DNA from: Bacillus mycoides
GTDB taxonomy: Bacteria > Bacillota > Bacilli > Bacillales > Bacillaceae_G
Assembly: GCF_001757995.1 (NCBI RefSeq)
Contig: NZ_LXLV01000019.1
Location: forward strand, 1 to 64,000
DNA length: 64,000 bases
Direction of reading: 5' to 3'
Part shown: in pieces, positions 36,771-45,672 of the stretch
How the letters are laid out: each line of letters opens with the position of its first letter
Position numbering within the stretch: the stretch's first letter is position 1
Position numbers and translations under genes: made by a program
The notes under the pieces: generated by a model
The model's input: only the letters and a program-made list of their open reading frames with translations
Told to the model about the DNA's origin: nothing
Databases searched by the model: none

Positions 36771-37640
36771 TTATTTCTTTGCGTCTTTTTTAGCGTCAGC
36801 TTTTGGTTCTTCGAAAAGATCTTTCAAATCTTTGTCGTCAACTTTTACGTCAGCTTTTTTGATTTCTTTCATCATAAGATCGTTCATAAATTGAGCGTCT
36901 TGTGTTTTTTCTTGAACTGCTTCTTTTTTGATGTCAGCTTTTGCTTTATCGAAAGTTGTGTCAGCATGAGTATCAGTTACTTTAATGATATGGTAACCAT
37001 GCTGTGTTTTTACTGGTTCACTTACTTCATCTTTTTTCAGCTTACGAGCAGCTTCATCGAATTCTTTTACCATTTTATCTGGTCCGAAGAATCCTAAGTC
37101 GCCACCTTTTTCTTTTGAACCTGGATCTTCAGAGTACTTTTTCGCTAACTCTTCGAAAGATTTACCTTGTGCAAGTTCTTCTTTCACTTTTTTAGCAGTC
37201 TCTTCATCTTTTACAAGAATATGGCTTGCTTTAATTTCTTGCTTATAGTCTTCATATTTTGCTTTTAAGTCTTTATCAGTAATTGCTTTTTCAATCGCTT
37301 GTTCTTGAGCTAATTGAGCGCGAACACCATTTTTGACTGTTTCTTCTTTAAGACCTTGTTGTTTCATTAGTGTATCGAATTGGTCACCGACTTGCTTTTT
37401 CATTTCATCGTACTTTTTGTCTACTTCTTTGTCATCGACTTTGTAGTTTTTAATAAGTACTTTTTCCATAACCATGTTATTTAGTACTTGTTTACCAGCT
37501 TGTGTCTTCATTTGATTGTAGAACTCTTCTTTAGTGATGTCACCAGCTTTAGATGTAACAATTTTGTCTGATGATGATGTTCCACATGCTGATAATGCGA
37601 TTACACTTGTTGCGGCTAAGGCAAGCATAGCTTTCTTCAT
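36771..37640 (-). CDS. prsA: PrsA, extracytoplasmic foldase lipoprotein, 289 aa
   Basis: Lipoprotein signal peptide with lipobox ALSAC (Cys 19). A central parvulin-type peptidyl-prolyl isomerase domain (~residues 134-225: [15 protein letters not shown]...[20 protein letters not shown]...[10 protein letters not shown]) is flanked by helical chaperone arms. It folds secreted proteins on the outer side of the membrane. B. cereus-group genomes have several prsA genes; this one is in the yhaM-hpr context. The Ala/Lys/Asp-rich tail is normal. AGGAGTG precedes the ATG. It lies between regions that also hold hpr and ecs, all tied to secretion. Confidence 0.95.
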   Translation of the reverse strand: MKKAMLALAATSVIALSACGTSSSDKIVTSKAGDITKEEFYNQMKTQAGKQVLNNMVMEKVLIKNYKVDDKEVDKKYDEMKKQVGDQFDTLMKQQGLKEETVKNGVRAQLAQEQAIEKAITDKDLKAKYEDYKQEIKASHILVKDEETAKKVKEELAQGKSFEELAKKYSEDPGSKEKGGDLGFFGPDKMVKEFDEAARKLKKDEVSEPVKTQHGYHIIKVTDTHADTTFDKAKADIKKEAVQEKTQDAQFMNDLMMKEIKKADVKVDDKDLKDLFEEPKADAKKDAKK

Positions 37641-37984
37641 TCAATAAACACTCCTACTATTATGTATTTTTAATTTATCCCGTACAAATGAAGAAACGCC
37701 TTATGATAGGTTATTTTCGTTCATAAGAACCTGATTAAGTCTCACTGATGTCTTTGCTTTTTTATATATAAAAGCACGCTTAACAGGGCTTACCGAGGCT
37801 TTAGGATAAAGTTTAGATGCGTGTCGTTTATTTCATAGTATAAGCAATATGTACAAAATTTAATATATCATATTTCGACGGGTTTTCCTATTGATAAAGA
37901 AATTTTAACCAGTTTGTGTCAGATTTTGAAAGGGTACCATATTGGGCGCATGTCGCATATACAGAAAAGAGGAGGGGATGGGGG

Positions 37985-38056
37985 ATGAATTCAAAACTTA
38001 TTTTATTACTTGTACTGTTTATTTTATTAGTTATAGTAGGTATAATTTGCTTATAG
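37985..38056 (+). CDS. YjcZ-like hydrophobic small peptide, 23 aa
   Basis: MNSKLILLLVLFILLVIVGI followed by ICL, i.e. a single hydrophobic helix ending in a Cys, matching the membrane half of YjcZ-type peptides such as the one at 157-264. GAGGAGGGGATGGGGG precedes the ATG. Probably a sporulation-expressed membrane peptide; assigned by resemblance only. The rest of the 37641-38066 spacer has no gene. Confidence 0.55.
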   Translation: MNSKLILLLVLFILLVIVGIICL

Positions 38057-38066
38057 AGGAAAAAAA

Positions 38067-38089
38067 TGAGGAAGGGGCTTCCTTCCTCA
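38067..38089 (-). terminator. Terminator of the 64-aa membrane protein gene
   Basis: TGAGGAAGG / CCTTCCTCA (38067-38075 / 38081-38089), followed on the minus strand by TTTTTTTCC. Confidence 0.7.
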
Positions 38090-38281
38090 CTTTCCATGAA
38101 ATATAATTTCTACATAACTAGAAATTAATAGAATGGTAATACATACATTAATAACTCGAAAGACACCGGGCTGGCGGCTCGCAGATATTTGTTTTCGCTC
38201 ACACAGTGTATGTGTCATGAAATTCGTGTAAAATATAACAAGAAGTGCGAATGCGACAAAAACAACGGTTATAAGAGTCAT
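38087..38281 (-). CDS. small membrane protein, 64 aa
   Basis: Two hydrophobic segments (TVVFVAFALLVIFYTNF and VINVCITILLISSYVEIIF) around a basic loop with CERKQISASRQPG. AAAGGAGGTC precedes the ATG. It lies between prsA and yhaI where B. subtilis has the small genes yhaK/yhaJ, so it may be a yhaK counterpart, but I cannot confirm that from sequence. Function unknown. Confidence 0.65.
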   Translation of the reverse strand: MTLITVVFVAFALLVIFYTNFMTHTLCERKQISASRQPGVFRVINVCITILLISSYVEIIFHGK

Positions 38282-38399
38282 GAGGCGAGACCTCCTTTTG
38301 GCTAAAATACATATACTTTATATATTGTATCATACGATATTTTGTTCGTGTTATAAAATTCAGAAATAGAAGACTTTGTGTTAGGAAGCGAGGGAGAAA

Positions 38400-38735
38400 A
38401 TGGACGTTGTAAGAAGACTAGAACAAGCTGAATACTACGTAGACCTACTATTTAAAATGATTGATGAAGAAAAGTGTCCATTTTATTCTTTAATCATAAA
38501 GAAAAAAGCTCGTAAAAAAGATATTGAACGTATACTAAAACTTTGTGAAGAACTGAACAAACAATATGTAGTGGAGAAAGCAGAAGGTCTTTTATTGTTC
38601 GACGCGCTATTAGATCAATTTGAAAAAGCGCTTCCACATCAGCTCGAAGTACACGAAACTGCGGAAGCGCTAGCAAAACAAGGTTTATTTAAGCCGCTTA
38701 TGAATGAATTCTTAAGCATGATTGCGAAAAAATAA
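38400..38735 (+). CDS. yhaI: YhaI, DUF1878 protein, 111 aa
   Basis: All-helical 111-residue protein beginning MDVVRRLEQAEYYVDLLFKM, with CPFYSLIIKKKARKKDIERI in the first half. Family DUF1878 (B. subtilis YhaI), convergent with hpr exactly as in B. subtilis. No enzymatic motif is visible. GAGGGAGAAA precedes the ATG. Cytosolic, function unknown. Confidence 0.88.
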   Translation: MDVVRRLEQAEYYVDLLFKMIDEEKCPFYSLIIKKKARKKDIERILKLCEELNKQYVVEKAEGLLLFDALLDQFEKALPHQLEVHETAEALAKQGLFKPLMNEFLSMIAKK

Positions 38736-38740
38736 ATAGA

Positions 38741-39298
38741 TTATTTCTTAACTAACTTTTGATCGGATTCCGTAAAGTTTTCCTCAATATCTTCTAATGA
38801 TTTCTCAAAAATATCGATGAAGTCTTGTCCGTAAATATTGCGAAGGATCGCGATAAGTTCGATATTTTCTGGGAACTTACCGTAAAAATTACGAAGTGCA
38901 AGAGCCCCATTAAACACAGAATTATTTTCAGGATCATACTCCTCCATTAAGCGAAGTAGTAATTCTTCCCCTTTGTCTGTAATTTCAATGTACGTATTTC
39001 GTTTATCATCTTCTTTTTTTGAGAATACAAGATAGCCGCGTTCTTCTAGCTTTTTAGAGAAGTTAAACGCCGTTGATACGTGCATAACTCCAAACTTAGC
39101 AATCTCAGAAATAGAAGCCCCTTTTAAATGATAAGCGATAGTTAAAATATGATGCTCGTTAATGTTTAAATCGTAAGGTTTAATCCACTGTTGCCAATCT
39201 TTCTCTACGCATTTCCATAACGCTTTCGATAATTGAGCAATACGTTGGCTGAAAATCATCGCTTCTTTTACCGAGTAATCTTTTTCTCCACTTTTCAT
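38741..39298 (-). CDS. hpr: Hpr/ScoC, MarR-type repressor of proteases and sporulation, 185 aa
   Basis: Winged-helix MarR protein. Helices and recognition region read [20 protein letters not shown]...[17 protein letters not shown], and the wing is [19 protein letters not shown]. Length and neighbours match ScoC/Hpr, the transition-state regulator that represses exoprotease genes. An acidic C-terminal extension ([15 protein letters not shown]) follows. It reads towards yhaI and ends 5 bp after it. Confidence 0.94.
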   Translation of the reverse strand: MKSGEKDYSVKEAMIFSQRIAQLSKALWKCVEKDWQQWIKPYDLNINEHHILTIAYHLKGASISEIAKFGVMHVSTAFNFSKKLEERGYLVFSKKEDDKRNTYIEITDKGEELLLRLMEEYDPENNSVFNGALALRNFYGKFPENIELIAILRNIYGQDFIDIFEKSLEDIEENFTESDQKLVKK

Positions 39299-39509
39299 TT
39301 ACTCACCCACTTTAACATTCTTTTTTCATTATTATCTATTATGCCAGTAAAATAAAAATTAATAAAGTCTTTTTGTGAGAATTGTGAAAATTTTTCGGAA
39401 AAACAACATTCTATACAAATCATGCATAACTATGGAAGCGTTTTATGAGTCAAGAATACATGTGTTGTCTTTACATGTTAAGGGATAACATATATTGTAA
39501 ATGCATAAA

Positions 39510-39540
39510 AACACGGCATATCTATGTGATATGCCGTGTT
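39510..39540 (-). terminator. Terminator of yhaH
   Basis: 12-bp stem AACACGGCATAT / ATATGCCGTGTT (39510-39521 / 39529-39540), followed on the minus strand by TTTTATG. Confidence 0.75.
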
Positions 39541-39597
39541 AAGGTCAATTCGTATGAAAAATATTTGTTATATGCAAAAAACTAAGCAGGAATATGT

Positions 39598-39960
39598 TTA
39601 CGCTTTTTCTGGAACGGCTTCTTGTAGTTTCTCAATTGACTTTTGAATGTCTAAAATTTCTTTTTCAATATGTCGTTTGTTTTGAGAAATATCTTGTTTC
39701 CAATTAGAAAGCGTGTCTTGCATATCGTCTTTTAGTTCTTGAAATACTTCTTTACCTTCTGAAGCAGTTTCAACGATTTGGCGCTTTAATAACTTCGTAT
39801 CAGCTGTAATATCAGCTAAAGTCTTTTTAATATCAGTTCCTTTTTCTTTCAGCTTACCGCGCATAGCTTTACCAGAAGAAGGAGTTGAGAAAAGAACGGC
39901 TAGTCCAGCAACTGCTCCGCCGCAAAGTACACCTGTAATAAAGGATTTAGCTTTTGACAT
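39598..39960 (-). CDS. yhaH: YhaH, YtxH-like protein, 120 aa
   Basis: YtxH-domain protein. A short membrane segment with the small-residue pattern FITGVLCGGAVAGLAVLFSTPSSGK is followed by a long amphipathic helix/coiled coil (residues ~35-118). The true start is MSKAKSF at 39960, 8 nt behind AAGGAGG; the reading frame opens far upstream without coding character. Related general-stress proteins are known; the precise role is unknown. It sits between hpr and hit as in B. subtilis, but trpP and serC, which intervene there, are absent here. Confidence 0.9.
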   Translation of the reverse strand: MSKAKSFITGVLCGGAVAGLAVLFSTPSSGKAMRGKLKEKGTDIKKTLADITADTKLLKRQIVETASEGKEVFQELKDDMQDTLSNWKQDISQNKRHIEKEILDIQKSIEKLQEAVPEKA

Positions 39961-40102
39961 AAAAGGAAACCTCCTTATTTTTCGTTCGTATTCATGATGT
40001 ATAAAAGTGTGCATATCTTTAAGACAAGGGGAAGAAAAGTGAGTTTTCTCTCTTGTACATGCTATGCACAAAAAATCATATCCTCGGCATTTTTTGTGAA
40101 GA

Positions 40103-40143
40103 AACAAGCCATAGGGTATATATGCCAAAGGGATAGGCTTGTT
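40103..40143 (-). terminator. Terminator of hit
   Basis: Stem AACAAGCC / GGCTTGTT (40103-40110 / 40136-40143), extended by imperfect inner pairs; TTC-rich on the minus side. Confidence 0.6.
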
Positions 40144-40169
40144 ATGTATTACTTCTTATTATAGTGGCA

Positions 40170-40604
40170 CTATTTCACACTATTTGCAATTGTACTTGCG
40201 ATGTTTTGTAAATTTTCCATAGTGTATTCATTTTGGTGTGATTTCCAAACAGCACCGAAACCATCGTTTTCACCGTAGCGTGGAATTAAATGAAGGTGGA
40301 AGTGGAATACAGTTTGTCCAGCTTTCTCGCCGTTATTGTTAAGCAAGTTGAAGCCAACTGGATTAAATTCTGCTTTCATTGCATTTGCGATTTTTGGAAC
40401 GACAGCAAAAATATGTGATGCGATTTCTGGCGTTAACGCAAAAATGTCTTGTTTGTGAACTTTTGGAATAACAAGAGTATGTCCTTTTGTTACTTGACTA
40501 ATATCTAAAAATGCAAGCACATGTTCATCTTCGTATACTTTTGAACAAGGGATTTGCCCGTCAATAATTTTACAAAAAATACAATTGTCCGCTGTATGAT
40601 TCAT
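40170..40604 (-). CDS. hit: Hit, HIT-family nucleotide hydrolase, 144 aa
   Basis: HIT protein with zinc-type CIFCKIIDGQIP at the start and the catalytic histidine triad FHFHLHLIPRY. It cleaves nucleotide phosphoramidates or dinucleoside polyphosphates. The frame continues upstream, but AAAGGATGAG positions the start at 40604 (MNHTADN). It is divergent from ecsA, as in B. subtilis. Confidence 0.94.
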   Translation of the reverse strand: MNHTADNCIFCKIIDGQIPCSKVYEDEHVLAFLDISQVTKGHTLVIPKVHKQDIFALTPEIASHIFAVVPKIANAMKAEFNPVGFNLLNNNGEKAGQTVFHFHLHLIPRYGENDGFGAVWKSHQNEYTMENLQNIASTIANSVK

Positions 40605-40669
40605 CGATCTCATCCTTTCAAATATCCTTAGCCGTATTTTACCATAATTACATAGGAGAACAAACACGA

Positions 40670-40700
40670 AAAACAGGAAGCTGACTCAGCTTCCTGTTTT
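40670..40700. repeat. Near-perfect 31-bp palindrome upstream of hit
   Basis: AAAACAGGAAGCTGA-C-TCAGCTTCCTGTTTT. It has terminator-like A/T flanks on both sides, but no gene ends here. It lies between hit and the repeat array at 40746. Confidence 0.6.
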
Positions 40701-40745
40701 CTGAAGAGGGATTGAAAAAGCATTTTTTATAATTTACGGTTCGCA

Positions 40746-40972
40746 GACACCTCATTTATTTAAGAAATGCACGGTAAATCGGCTAAAGTTTCTGCCGTAG
40801 ACACCCCATTTTCAAGTGAAATGAATTGCAATCTTTTTTTAAAATGAAATTGTTTATTTTTTAAAACAGTATATGCTCTTTCGGAGACACCCCGTTTCGA
40901 AAATGAAACAAATTATCTGGTTATGTGTAAATTTCATTGTCCAACTTGGACACCCCATTTCATGATGACTTC
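40746..40972. repeat. Four dispersed copies of a 24-nt GACACCYC motif with hairpin
   Basis: Copies begin at 40746, 40800, 40886 and 40949. Each is GACACC[T/C]C followed by RTTT, six variable bases, and (in the first three) a complementary AAAY. CATTT pairs with AAATG in copies 1 and 2. In copy 3 it is GTTT with GAAAC, a compensated change. Copy 4 has lost the second arm. Spacings are 54, 86 and 63 bp. The array fills the ~500-bp hit-ecsA spacer and encodes no ORF on either strand. Confidence 0.65.
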
Positions 40973-41165
40973 ACTATGTTGTTGTACTCATCAATTGGTG
41001 GTTGCTTTTTCAATGTATTCCTTCCTCACTAATTATGATGTCCGCTTTCTTAAAAATATATGCCAAGAAATTTAAATTTTTTTTAAGACATCGATACTAT
41101 GTGGTACAGCGCCATTTTTGGTAAGATGAATATAGAATGAATACTAATGAAGAAAGTGGTGTCGT

Positions 41166-41909
41166 ATGAGCGAGTTATTGCGTGTAGAAAATGTTACAGG
41201 AGGATATACGAAACGACCTGTACTGCAAAATGTTTCGTTCTCTGTGAATAAAGGCGAGCTTGTCGGCTTAATCGGTTTAAATGGAGCTGGTAAAAGTACG
41301 ACAATTAAACATATCATCGGTTTAATGGAACCGAAAAAAGGAACTGTCACAATTAACGGGAAAACAATTCGTGATGATATGACAGCGTACCGTTCTAGTT
41401 TTTCCTTCATTCCAGAAACGCCAGTATTATATGATGAGTTAACGTTAGAAGAGCATTTGAAATTAACAGCGATGGCGTACGGTGTAGATGAAAAACAATA
41501 TGAAGAACGCGTAGGACAATTATTACAAGAGTTTCGCATGAAAAATCGTTTGAAATGGTTTCCGTCTCATTTCTCAAAAGGGATGAAACAAAAAGTGATG
41601 ATTATGAGTGCATTTTTAGTTGAACCATCACTTTACATTGTGGACGAACCTTTCGTTGGGCTTGATCCGTTAGCGATTCAATCACTCCTTCAAATGATGG
41701 ATCAAATGAAAAAGAGCGGTGCGGGCATCTTAATGAGTACACATATTTTAGCGACAGCAGAGCGCTATTGTGATTCATTTATTATTTTGCATCAAGGTGA
41801 AGTGAGAGCGATGGGAACATTATCAGAACTTCAATCCGGGTTTAATATGCCAGGTGCAACGTTAGATGATATTTACATTGCGTTAACAAAGGAAGAAGAT
41901 TATGAATAG
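41166..41909 (+). CDS. ecsA: EcsA, ABC transporter ATP-binding protein, 247 aa
   Basis: ABC ATPase with Walker A GLNGAGKST (37-45), the Q-loop region SFIPETPVLYDELTLEEHL, signature FSKGMKQK, Walker B SLYIVDEPFVGLDP and H-loop STHI. It works with EcsB, in B. subtilis affecting protein secretion, competence and intramembrane proteolysis by RasP. GAAAGTGGTGTC precedes the ATG. It overlaps ecsB by 8 bp. Confidence 0.95.
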   Translation: MSELLRVENVTGGYTKRPVLQNVSFSVNKGELVGLIGLNGAGKSTTIKHIIGLMEPKKGTVTINGKTIRDDMTAYRSSFSFIPETPVLYDELTLEEHLKLTAMAYGVDEKQYEERVGQLLQEFRMKNRLKWFPSHFSKGMKQKVMIMSAFLVEPSLYIVDEPFVGLDPLAIQSLLQMMDQMKKSGAGILMSTHILATAERYCDSFIILHQGEVRAMGTLSELQSGFNMPGATLDDIYIALTKEEDYE

Positions 41910-43113
41910 CACAGCGTTATGGAAAGAACGATTTCGGCACTTTCTAAAAGAAGTTCGTACATATAGTAAATACGTATTTAATGATCATTTGAAATTTATT
42001 TTCGTATTTATCATCGGCGCAGGGGCGTATTATTACCAGCAATGGTTACAAACGTTAACACCTTCGTTTCCGACAGCGATTGTTATGGCAGTCTTACTGG
42101 GCCTTGTATTAACAGCTGGGTCAATCCAAACGTTATTAAAAGAAGCGGACCTCGTTTATTTACTGCCAGTTGAAGAAAAGTTAAAGCCTTACTTTACAAA
42201 GGCATTTCTCTTTACGTTTATGATTCAGTTATACATAATCGCAATCGTAGCCGCTGCGCTTGCCCCGTTATACTTCCAGCAAATGAAACAAACAGGAGCG
42301 GCTTACATATGGATTGTAATTGCGTTTGTCATTGTAAAAGCATGGAATTTGTTCGTAGCGTGGGAAAAATCATTTTTAACAGATCAAAGCGTTCAAAAAG
42401 CAGATTGGTTCATTCGTTTTATCTTAAACGGCTTATTTGTGTACTTCCTTGTAGAACGTACTTCAGTCATTTTTACCGGTGTGATTGTCTTTCTTATGGC
42501 GCTATACCTTGCTGTTATGCATCAAAAGGTGAAGGGAAAGCCGCTAAACTGGGAGTATTTAATTTCTGAAGAAGGTAAAAAGATGATGCTACTATACCGC
42601 ATTGCGAATATGTTCGTTGATGTACCAGCATTAAAAGAGAGAGTATCACGCCGAAAATGGCTTGATTTCATTCTTTCGATGATCGGTGAGAAACGTACAT
42701 ATTTATACTTATATACGAGAACATTTTTAAGATCAGGTAACTATTTCGGCTTATATGTGCGTTTACTCGCTCTTGGAGGAGTTATTCTTTACTTCATCCC
42801 ATTTTTATATGGACGCTTTATCGTAAGTCTTATTTTCTTATACTTAATCGGCTATCAGCTATTAACCCTTTGGAAACATCACCGCATGAAAATTTGGCTT
42901 GATTTATATCCAGTAGGGGGAGATGAGAAGAAGAAAGATTTTCTTACTTTATTAAATGCGATTCTTATCATCGGTAGTGTTGTATTTACAGTTATATTTG
43001 CACTTGCGACGAAAAATTTCATGATGACCGGCATTTTATTTGTAGTAAGCATATTATTTAGTATTGGTTTCGTTTATCAATACGGTGCGAAACGCATTGA
43101 GCGTTTAAATTGA
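41902..43113 (+). CDS. ecsB: EcsB, ABC transporter membrane subunit, 403 aa
   Basis: Polytopic membrane protein of the EcsB family. It has paired hydrophobic segments at ~30-48, 55-75, 105-125, 135-150, 180-205, 285-335 and 350-395, and a cytosolic middle region (SEEGKKMMLLYRIANMFVD...RRKWLDFILSMIGEKRTYLY). It forms the transport unit with EcsA. The substrate is not established. Translationally coupled to ecsA. Confidence 0.94.
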   Translation: MNSTALWKERFRHFLKEVRTYSKYVFNDHLKFIFVFIIGAGAYYYQQWLQTLTPSFPTAIVMAVLLGLVLTAGSIQTLLKEADLVYLLPVEEKLKPYFTKAFLFTFMIQLYIIAIVAAALAPLYFQQMKQTGAAYIWIVIAFVIVKAWNLFVAWEKSFLTDQSVQKADWFIRFILNGLFVYFLVERTSVIFTGVIVFLMALYLAVMHQKVKGKPLNWEYLISEEGKKMMLLYRIANMFVDVPALKERVSRRKWLDFILSMIGEKRTYLYLYTRTFLRSGNYFGLYVRLLALGGVILYFIPFLYGRFIVSLIFLYLIGYQLLTLWKHHRMKIWLDLYPVGGDEKKKDFLTLLNAILIIGSVVFTVIFALATKNFMMTGILFVVSILFSIGFVYQYGAKRIERLN

Positions 43114-43126
43114 AAGGAATGAACCT

Positions 43127-43834
43127 ATGATTACATATGAAGAGAAAGTTATAAAAGAATTGGAGCAGTGGAAAGCTACATTCATGAAAGATTCTTCTAT
43201 GATGACACGGTTCTCTAAAAAAGTGCAGGTGAAAGTGCAACAACTAGTACCCGCGAAAGTACAAAAGGTACTAACAGAAACGATTCGGATGATGGTACAA
43301 ACAATTAGTGCTGGATCAAACTTCATAAAACCGAAGCTAAAAGAAACGAACTGGTCACTGCAAAGACGAGACGATGAAGTACGTAAAAAAATGGATGAGT
43401 ACAAAAAAGTCGCAGCGGCAGAAGGAGCAGGAACGGGAGCAGGTGGTATTCTTCTTGGCCTTGCTGATTTCCCGTTATTACTGACCATTAAAATAAAATT
43501 TTTATTTGATGCAGCAACATTGTACGGATTTGATACGAGTAAACAAGAAGAGCGTCTTTTTATCCTTCACGTTTTCCAACTTGCTTTTTCGAGTGATGAC
43601 CATAGAAAAGAGATATGGAAAGTAATTGAAACGTGGGATACAGAAGAAGAAAATCATATGGACTGGGAAAAATTCCAAACAGAGTACCGAGACTATATCG
43701 ATTTAGCGAAAATGCTTCAGCTCGTCCCGATCATCGGTGCCCCGGTCGGCGCATATGCGAATTATCAATTATTGCAAAGGCTTGGGGAAGTAACGATGAA
43801 TTGTTATCGTATGCGATTACTTAATAGAAATTGA
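43127..43834 (+). CDS. ecsC: EcsC family protein, 235 aa
   Basis: EcsC-family protein with the diagnostic Gly-rich segment EGAGTGAGGILLGLADFPLL (~residues 101-120), followed by TIKIKFLFDAATLYGFD and near the C-terminus QLVPIIGAPVGAYANYQLLQ. It is the third gene of the ecs operon and 13 bp behind ecsB with AAAGGAATG. In B. subtilis loss of ecsC has little effect, unlike ecsA/B. Probably membrane-associated. Confidence 0.93.
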   Translation: MITYEEKVIKELEQWKATFMKDSSMMTRFSKKVQVKVQQLVPAKVQKVLTETIRMMVQTISAGSNFIKPKLKETNWSLQRRDDEVRKKMDEYKKVAAAEGAGTGAGGILLGLADFPLLLTIKIKFLFDAATLYGFDTSKQEERLFILHVFQLAFSSDDHRKEIWKVIETWDTEEENHMDWEKFQTEYRDYIDLAKMLQLVPIIGAPVGAYANYQLLQRLGEVTMNCYRMRLLNRN

Positions 43835-43844
43835 TTTGCTTTAT

Positions 43845-43892
43845 AAAAAAGAAAGCATCCTAAATGTTTAATTTAGGATGCCTTCTTTTTAT
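43845..43892 (+). terminator. Terminator of the ecsABC operon
   Basis: Long stem around GCATCCTAAAT / ATTTAGGATGC (arms about 43850-43866 / 43870-43886) and T-run. Confidence 0.85.
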
Positions 43893-44010
43893 TTATATTT
43901 ATTATTTCCTGAAGGATGAAGGAATGGAGCGCAATCCCTATAATATATTTACGGAAATCTTATTAAACCATAACAATATCTTTACCACCTCTAATTAATT
44001 ACTTATAAGT

Positions 44011-44144
44011 GGGGTCTCGCTACATCGCCATCAACTTAACACAAATAAACTACCCCCAAACGATAAAATTGAGCAATTTGTACAGATTTATCGTTTAGGG
44101 GGTAGTTCTAAATTCTTAGCTTGATGGGCATGTGGCAGGACCCC
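44011..44144. mobile_element. Gene-less IS231/MIC231-like mini-element (134 bp)
   Basis: Outer inverted repeats run from GGGGTCTCGCTACATCGCC (44011) to GGGCATGTGGCAGGACCCC (44144). They contain IS231-type ends CATCGCCATCAACTTAA (44023) and TTAGCTTGATGGGCATG (to 44132). Inside, a second strong inverted repeat, ACTACCCCC-AAACGATAAA against TTTATCGTTTAGGGGGTAGT, folds the element into a hairpin. No coding capacity. It resembles MITEs derived from IS231/MIC ends. Confidence 0.7.
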
Positions 44145-44303
44145 TAATATCTATTAATAAAAGCAGTTTTTCTCGGATAGTTGAGGGCATCATCATCAAA
44201 ATGGATGGAATAATATTATAATATAAAATTAAAAAATATACGCCAAGCCTATGAGTATGCATCCGTCTTGGCTTTTTCCTTTAAACAATACCTAAATTCG
44301 GTT

Positions 44304-45551
44304 TCAGTCTTCGATTGCTTGGTAGACCATGGTCCAGAAGTCTTGGATAAGATGCGATGAGTCCGGAGTGGACATCCCAACCTGAGTGAACAGGATTCCA
44401 GTAAACTGTTTGTCTGGATCAGCGTAAGCTGCAGTGCCGGTTCCACCATCCCAGCCGAACTGACCGATAGAAGCGTAGTCTCCAAGGTAGGTACGCACCG
44501 CCATCCCAAAGCCCCAGCCGCCTTGTATCCCTTGTCCAAACGACAAATGGACGTTGTTTTTGGCCAAATCGTCTCGGTATACTTGTTGTTTAGGAGTAAG
44601 ACGATTGGTGGTCATCAGTTGGACTGCGGGCCTAGACAGGATCCGTTTGGTTCCGTGCATCCCTTTGTTCAACAGCATCTGCAAATACGCGTGATAATCG
44701 TCGACGGTTGCGAGCAGCCCACCACCGCCTGCTTGGAATGCTGGAGGTTTGCTGTAACGTCCGCCTGCACCCTCATCCCACACGATGAACTCACCTGTCT
44801 GCGGATCGGGGTTGAAGGCAGGTGGAAGCCGGTCAATCTTGCGCTCAGGCACGTAGAAACCAGTGTCCTTCATTCCCAGTGGATCGAAGATGCGTTCGCG
44901 TAGGAACGACTCGAAGGTCTGACCCGTGACCCTGGCAACAAGCACGCCGAGCACTTCAATACTGATATGATACTGCCACCGCTCTCCGGGCTGGTAGCTT
45001 AGCGGAAGTGCACCTAGACGACACATAAACTCATCTGGATCGGGCATATCCTGCCCTGGCGTGTCGAATATCCCACTCTCGAAGAACGCGTTCATGATCG
45101 GAGAACCCATCAACGTGAGATCCACTCCGAGCCCGAATGTGGAGGTCAACAGGTCTCGTACAGTGATAGGACGCCGTGCTGGGACGGTCTCTTCCAGCGG
45201 ACCATCGGGCTGTTTCAACACCTGCCGGTCGGCGAGTTCGGGCAGCCATTTGTCTACTGGGTCGTCCAAATGCAGTTTGCACTCGTCGAGCAGAACCATT
45301 ACCGGTGAAACTGCGATCGGCTTGCTAGTGGACGCCAATCGAAAGATTGTGTCCCGACGCATTGGTGCGCCACCATCATGCCTCATTGTTCCAAGCGCTT
45401 CGACGTGCGTCTCGCCGTTTCGGCTGACTAAGGCGACGAGCCCAGGAATCTTTCCAGAATCGACATGCTGCGCCAGTACATTGCGCATTTTGCGCAACCC
45501 TTTTTCAGAAAAGCCTTTATTGTTTTGTCCCCTTTTTAATAATCTCGACAA
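44304..45551 (-). CDS. GC-rich serine hydrolase (class C beta-lactamase / EstB-like), 415 aa
   Basis: Beta-lactamase-fold esterase/peptidase. Nucleophile motif SxxK is RLASTSKPIA. The Tyr motif region is PGERWQYHISIEVLG, as in EstB-type esterases. A WDGGTGTAA stretch replaces the KTG box. It probably hydrolyses esters or D-amino-acid amides in the cytosol; no signal peptide. The TTG start at 45551 lacks a clear site. An internal ATG at 45488 has AAAAGGG 9 nt upstream, but would remove family-like residues (GFSEKGLRKM), so the 5' end may be trimmed. GC and codon use are visibly higher than in neighbours. It lies between two IS231-type ends. Confidence 0.85.
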   Translation of the reverse strand: MSRLLKRGQNNKGFSEKGLRKMRNVLAQHVDSGKIPGLVALVSRNGETHVEALGTMRHDGGAPMRRDTIFRLASTSKPIAVSPVMVLLDECKLHLDDPVDKWLPELADRQVLKQPDGPLEETVPARRPITVRDLLTSTFGLGVDLTLMGSPIMNAFFESGIFDTPGQDMPDPDEFMCRLGALPLSYQPGERWQYHISIEVLGVLVARVTGQTFESFLRERIFDPLGMKDTGFYVPERKIDRLPPAFNPDPQTGEFIVWDEGAGGRYSKPPAFQAGGGGLLATVDDYHAYLQMLLNKGMHGTKRILSRPAVQLMTTNRLTPKQQVYRDDLAKNNVHLSFGQGIQGGWGFGMAVRTYLGDYASIGQFGWDGGTGTAAYADPDKQFTGILFTQVGMSTPDSSHLIQDFWTMVYQAIED

Positions 45552-45672
45552 AATGTATTTATGTATATGGGGTCACCATACATCACTATCAACCTAAGAT
45601 AAATTTATATCCATAATTCACAGAAAACGTTATTCTTTTTGTAGAAATATACAGAAAGGATGACTTTTTTTT

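Noticed and set aside
36741-37097. Plus-strand frame antisense to prsA
   Set aside because: A Phe/Ser/Cys-rich shadow of the Lys/Glu-rich PrsA coding strand.
40746-40972. CRISPR-like array
   Set aside because: The units are degenerate, spacings are irregular (54, 86, 63 bp), and no cas gene is present.
45061-45597. Plus-strand frame of 178 codons antisense to the serine hydrolase
   Set aside because: A shadow caused by the high GC content of the real gene; no start site and no family signal.
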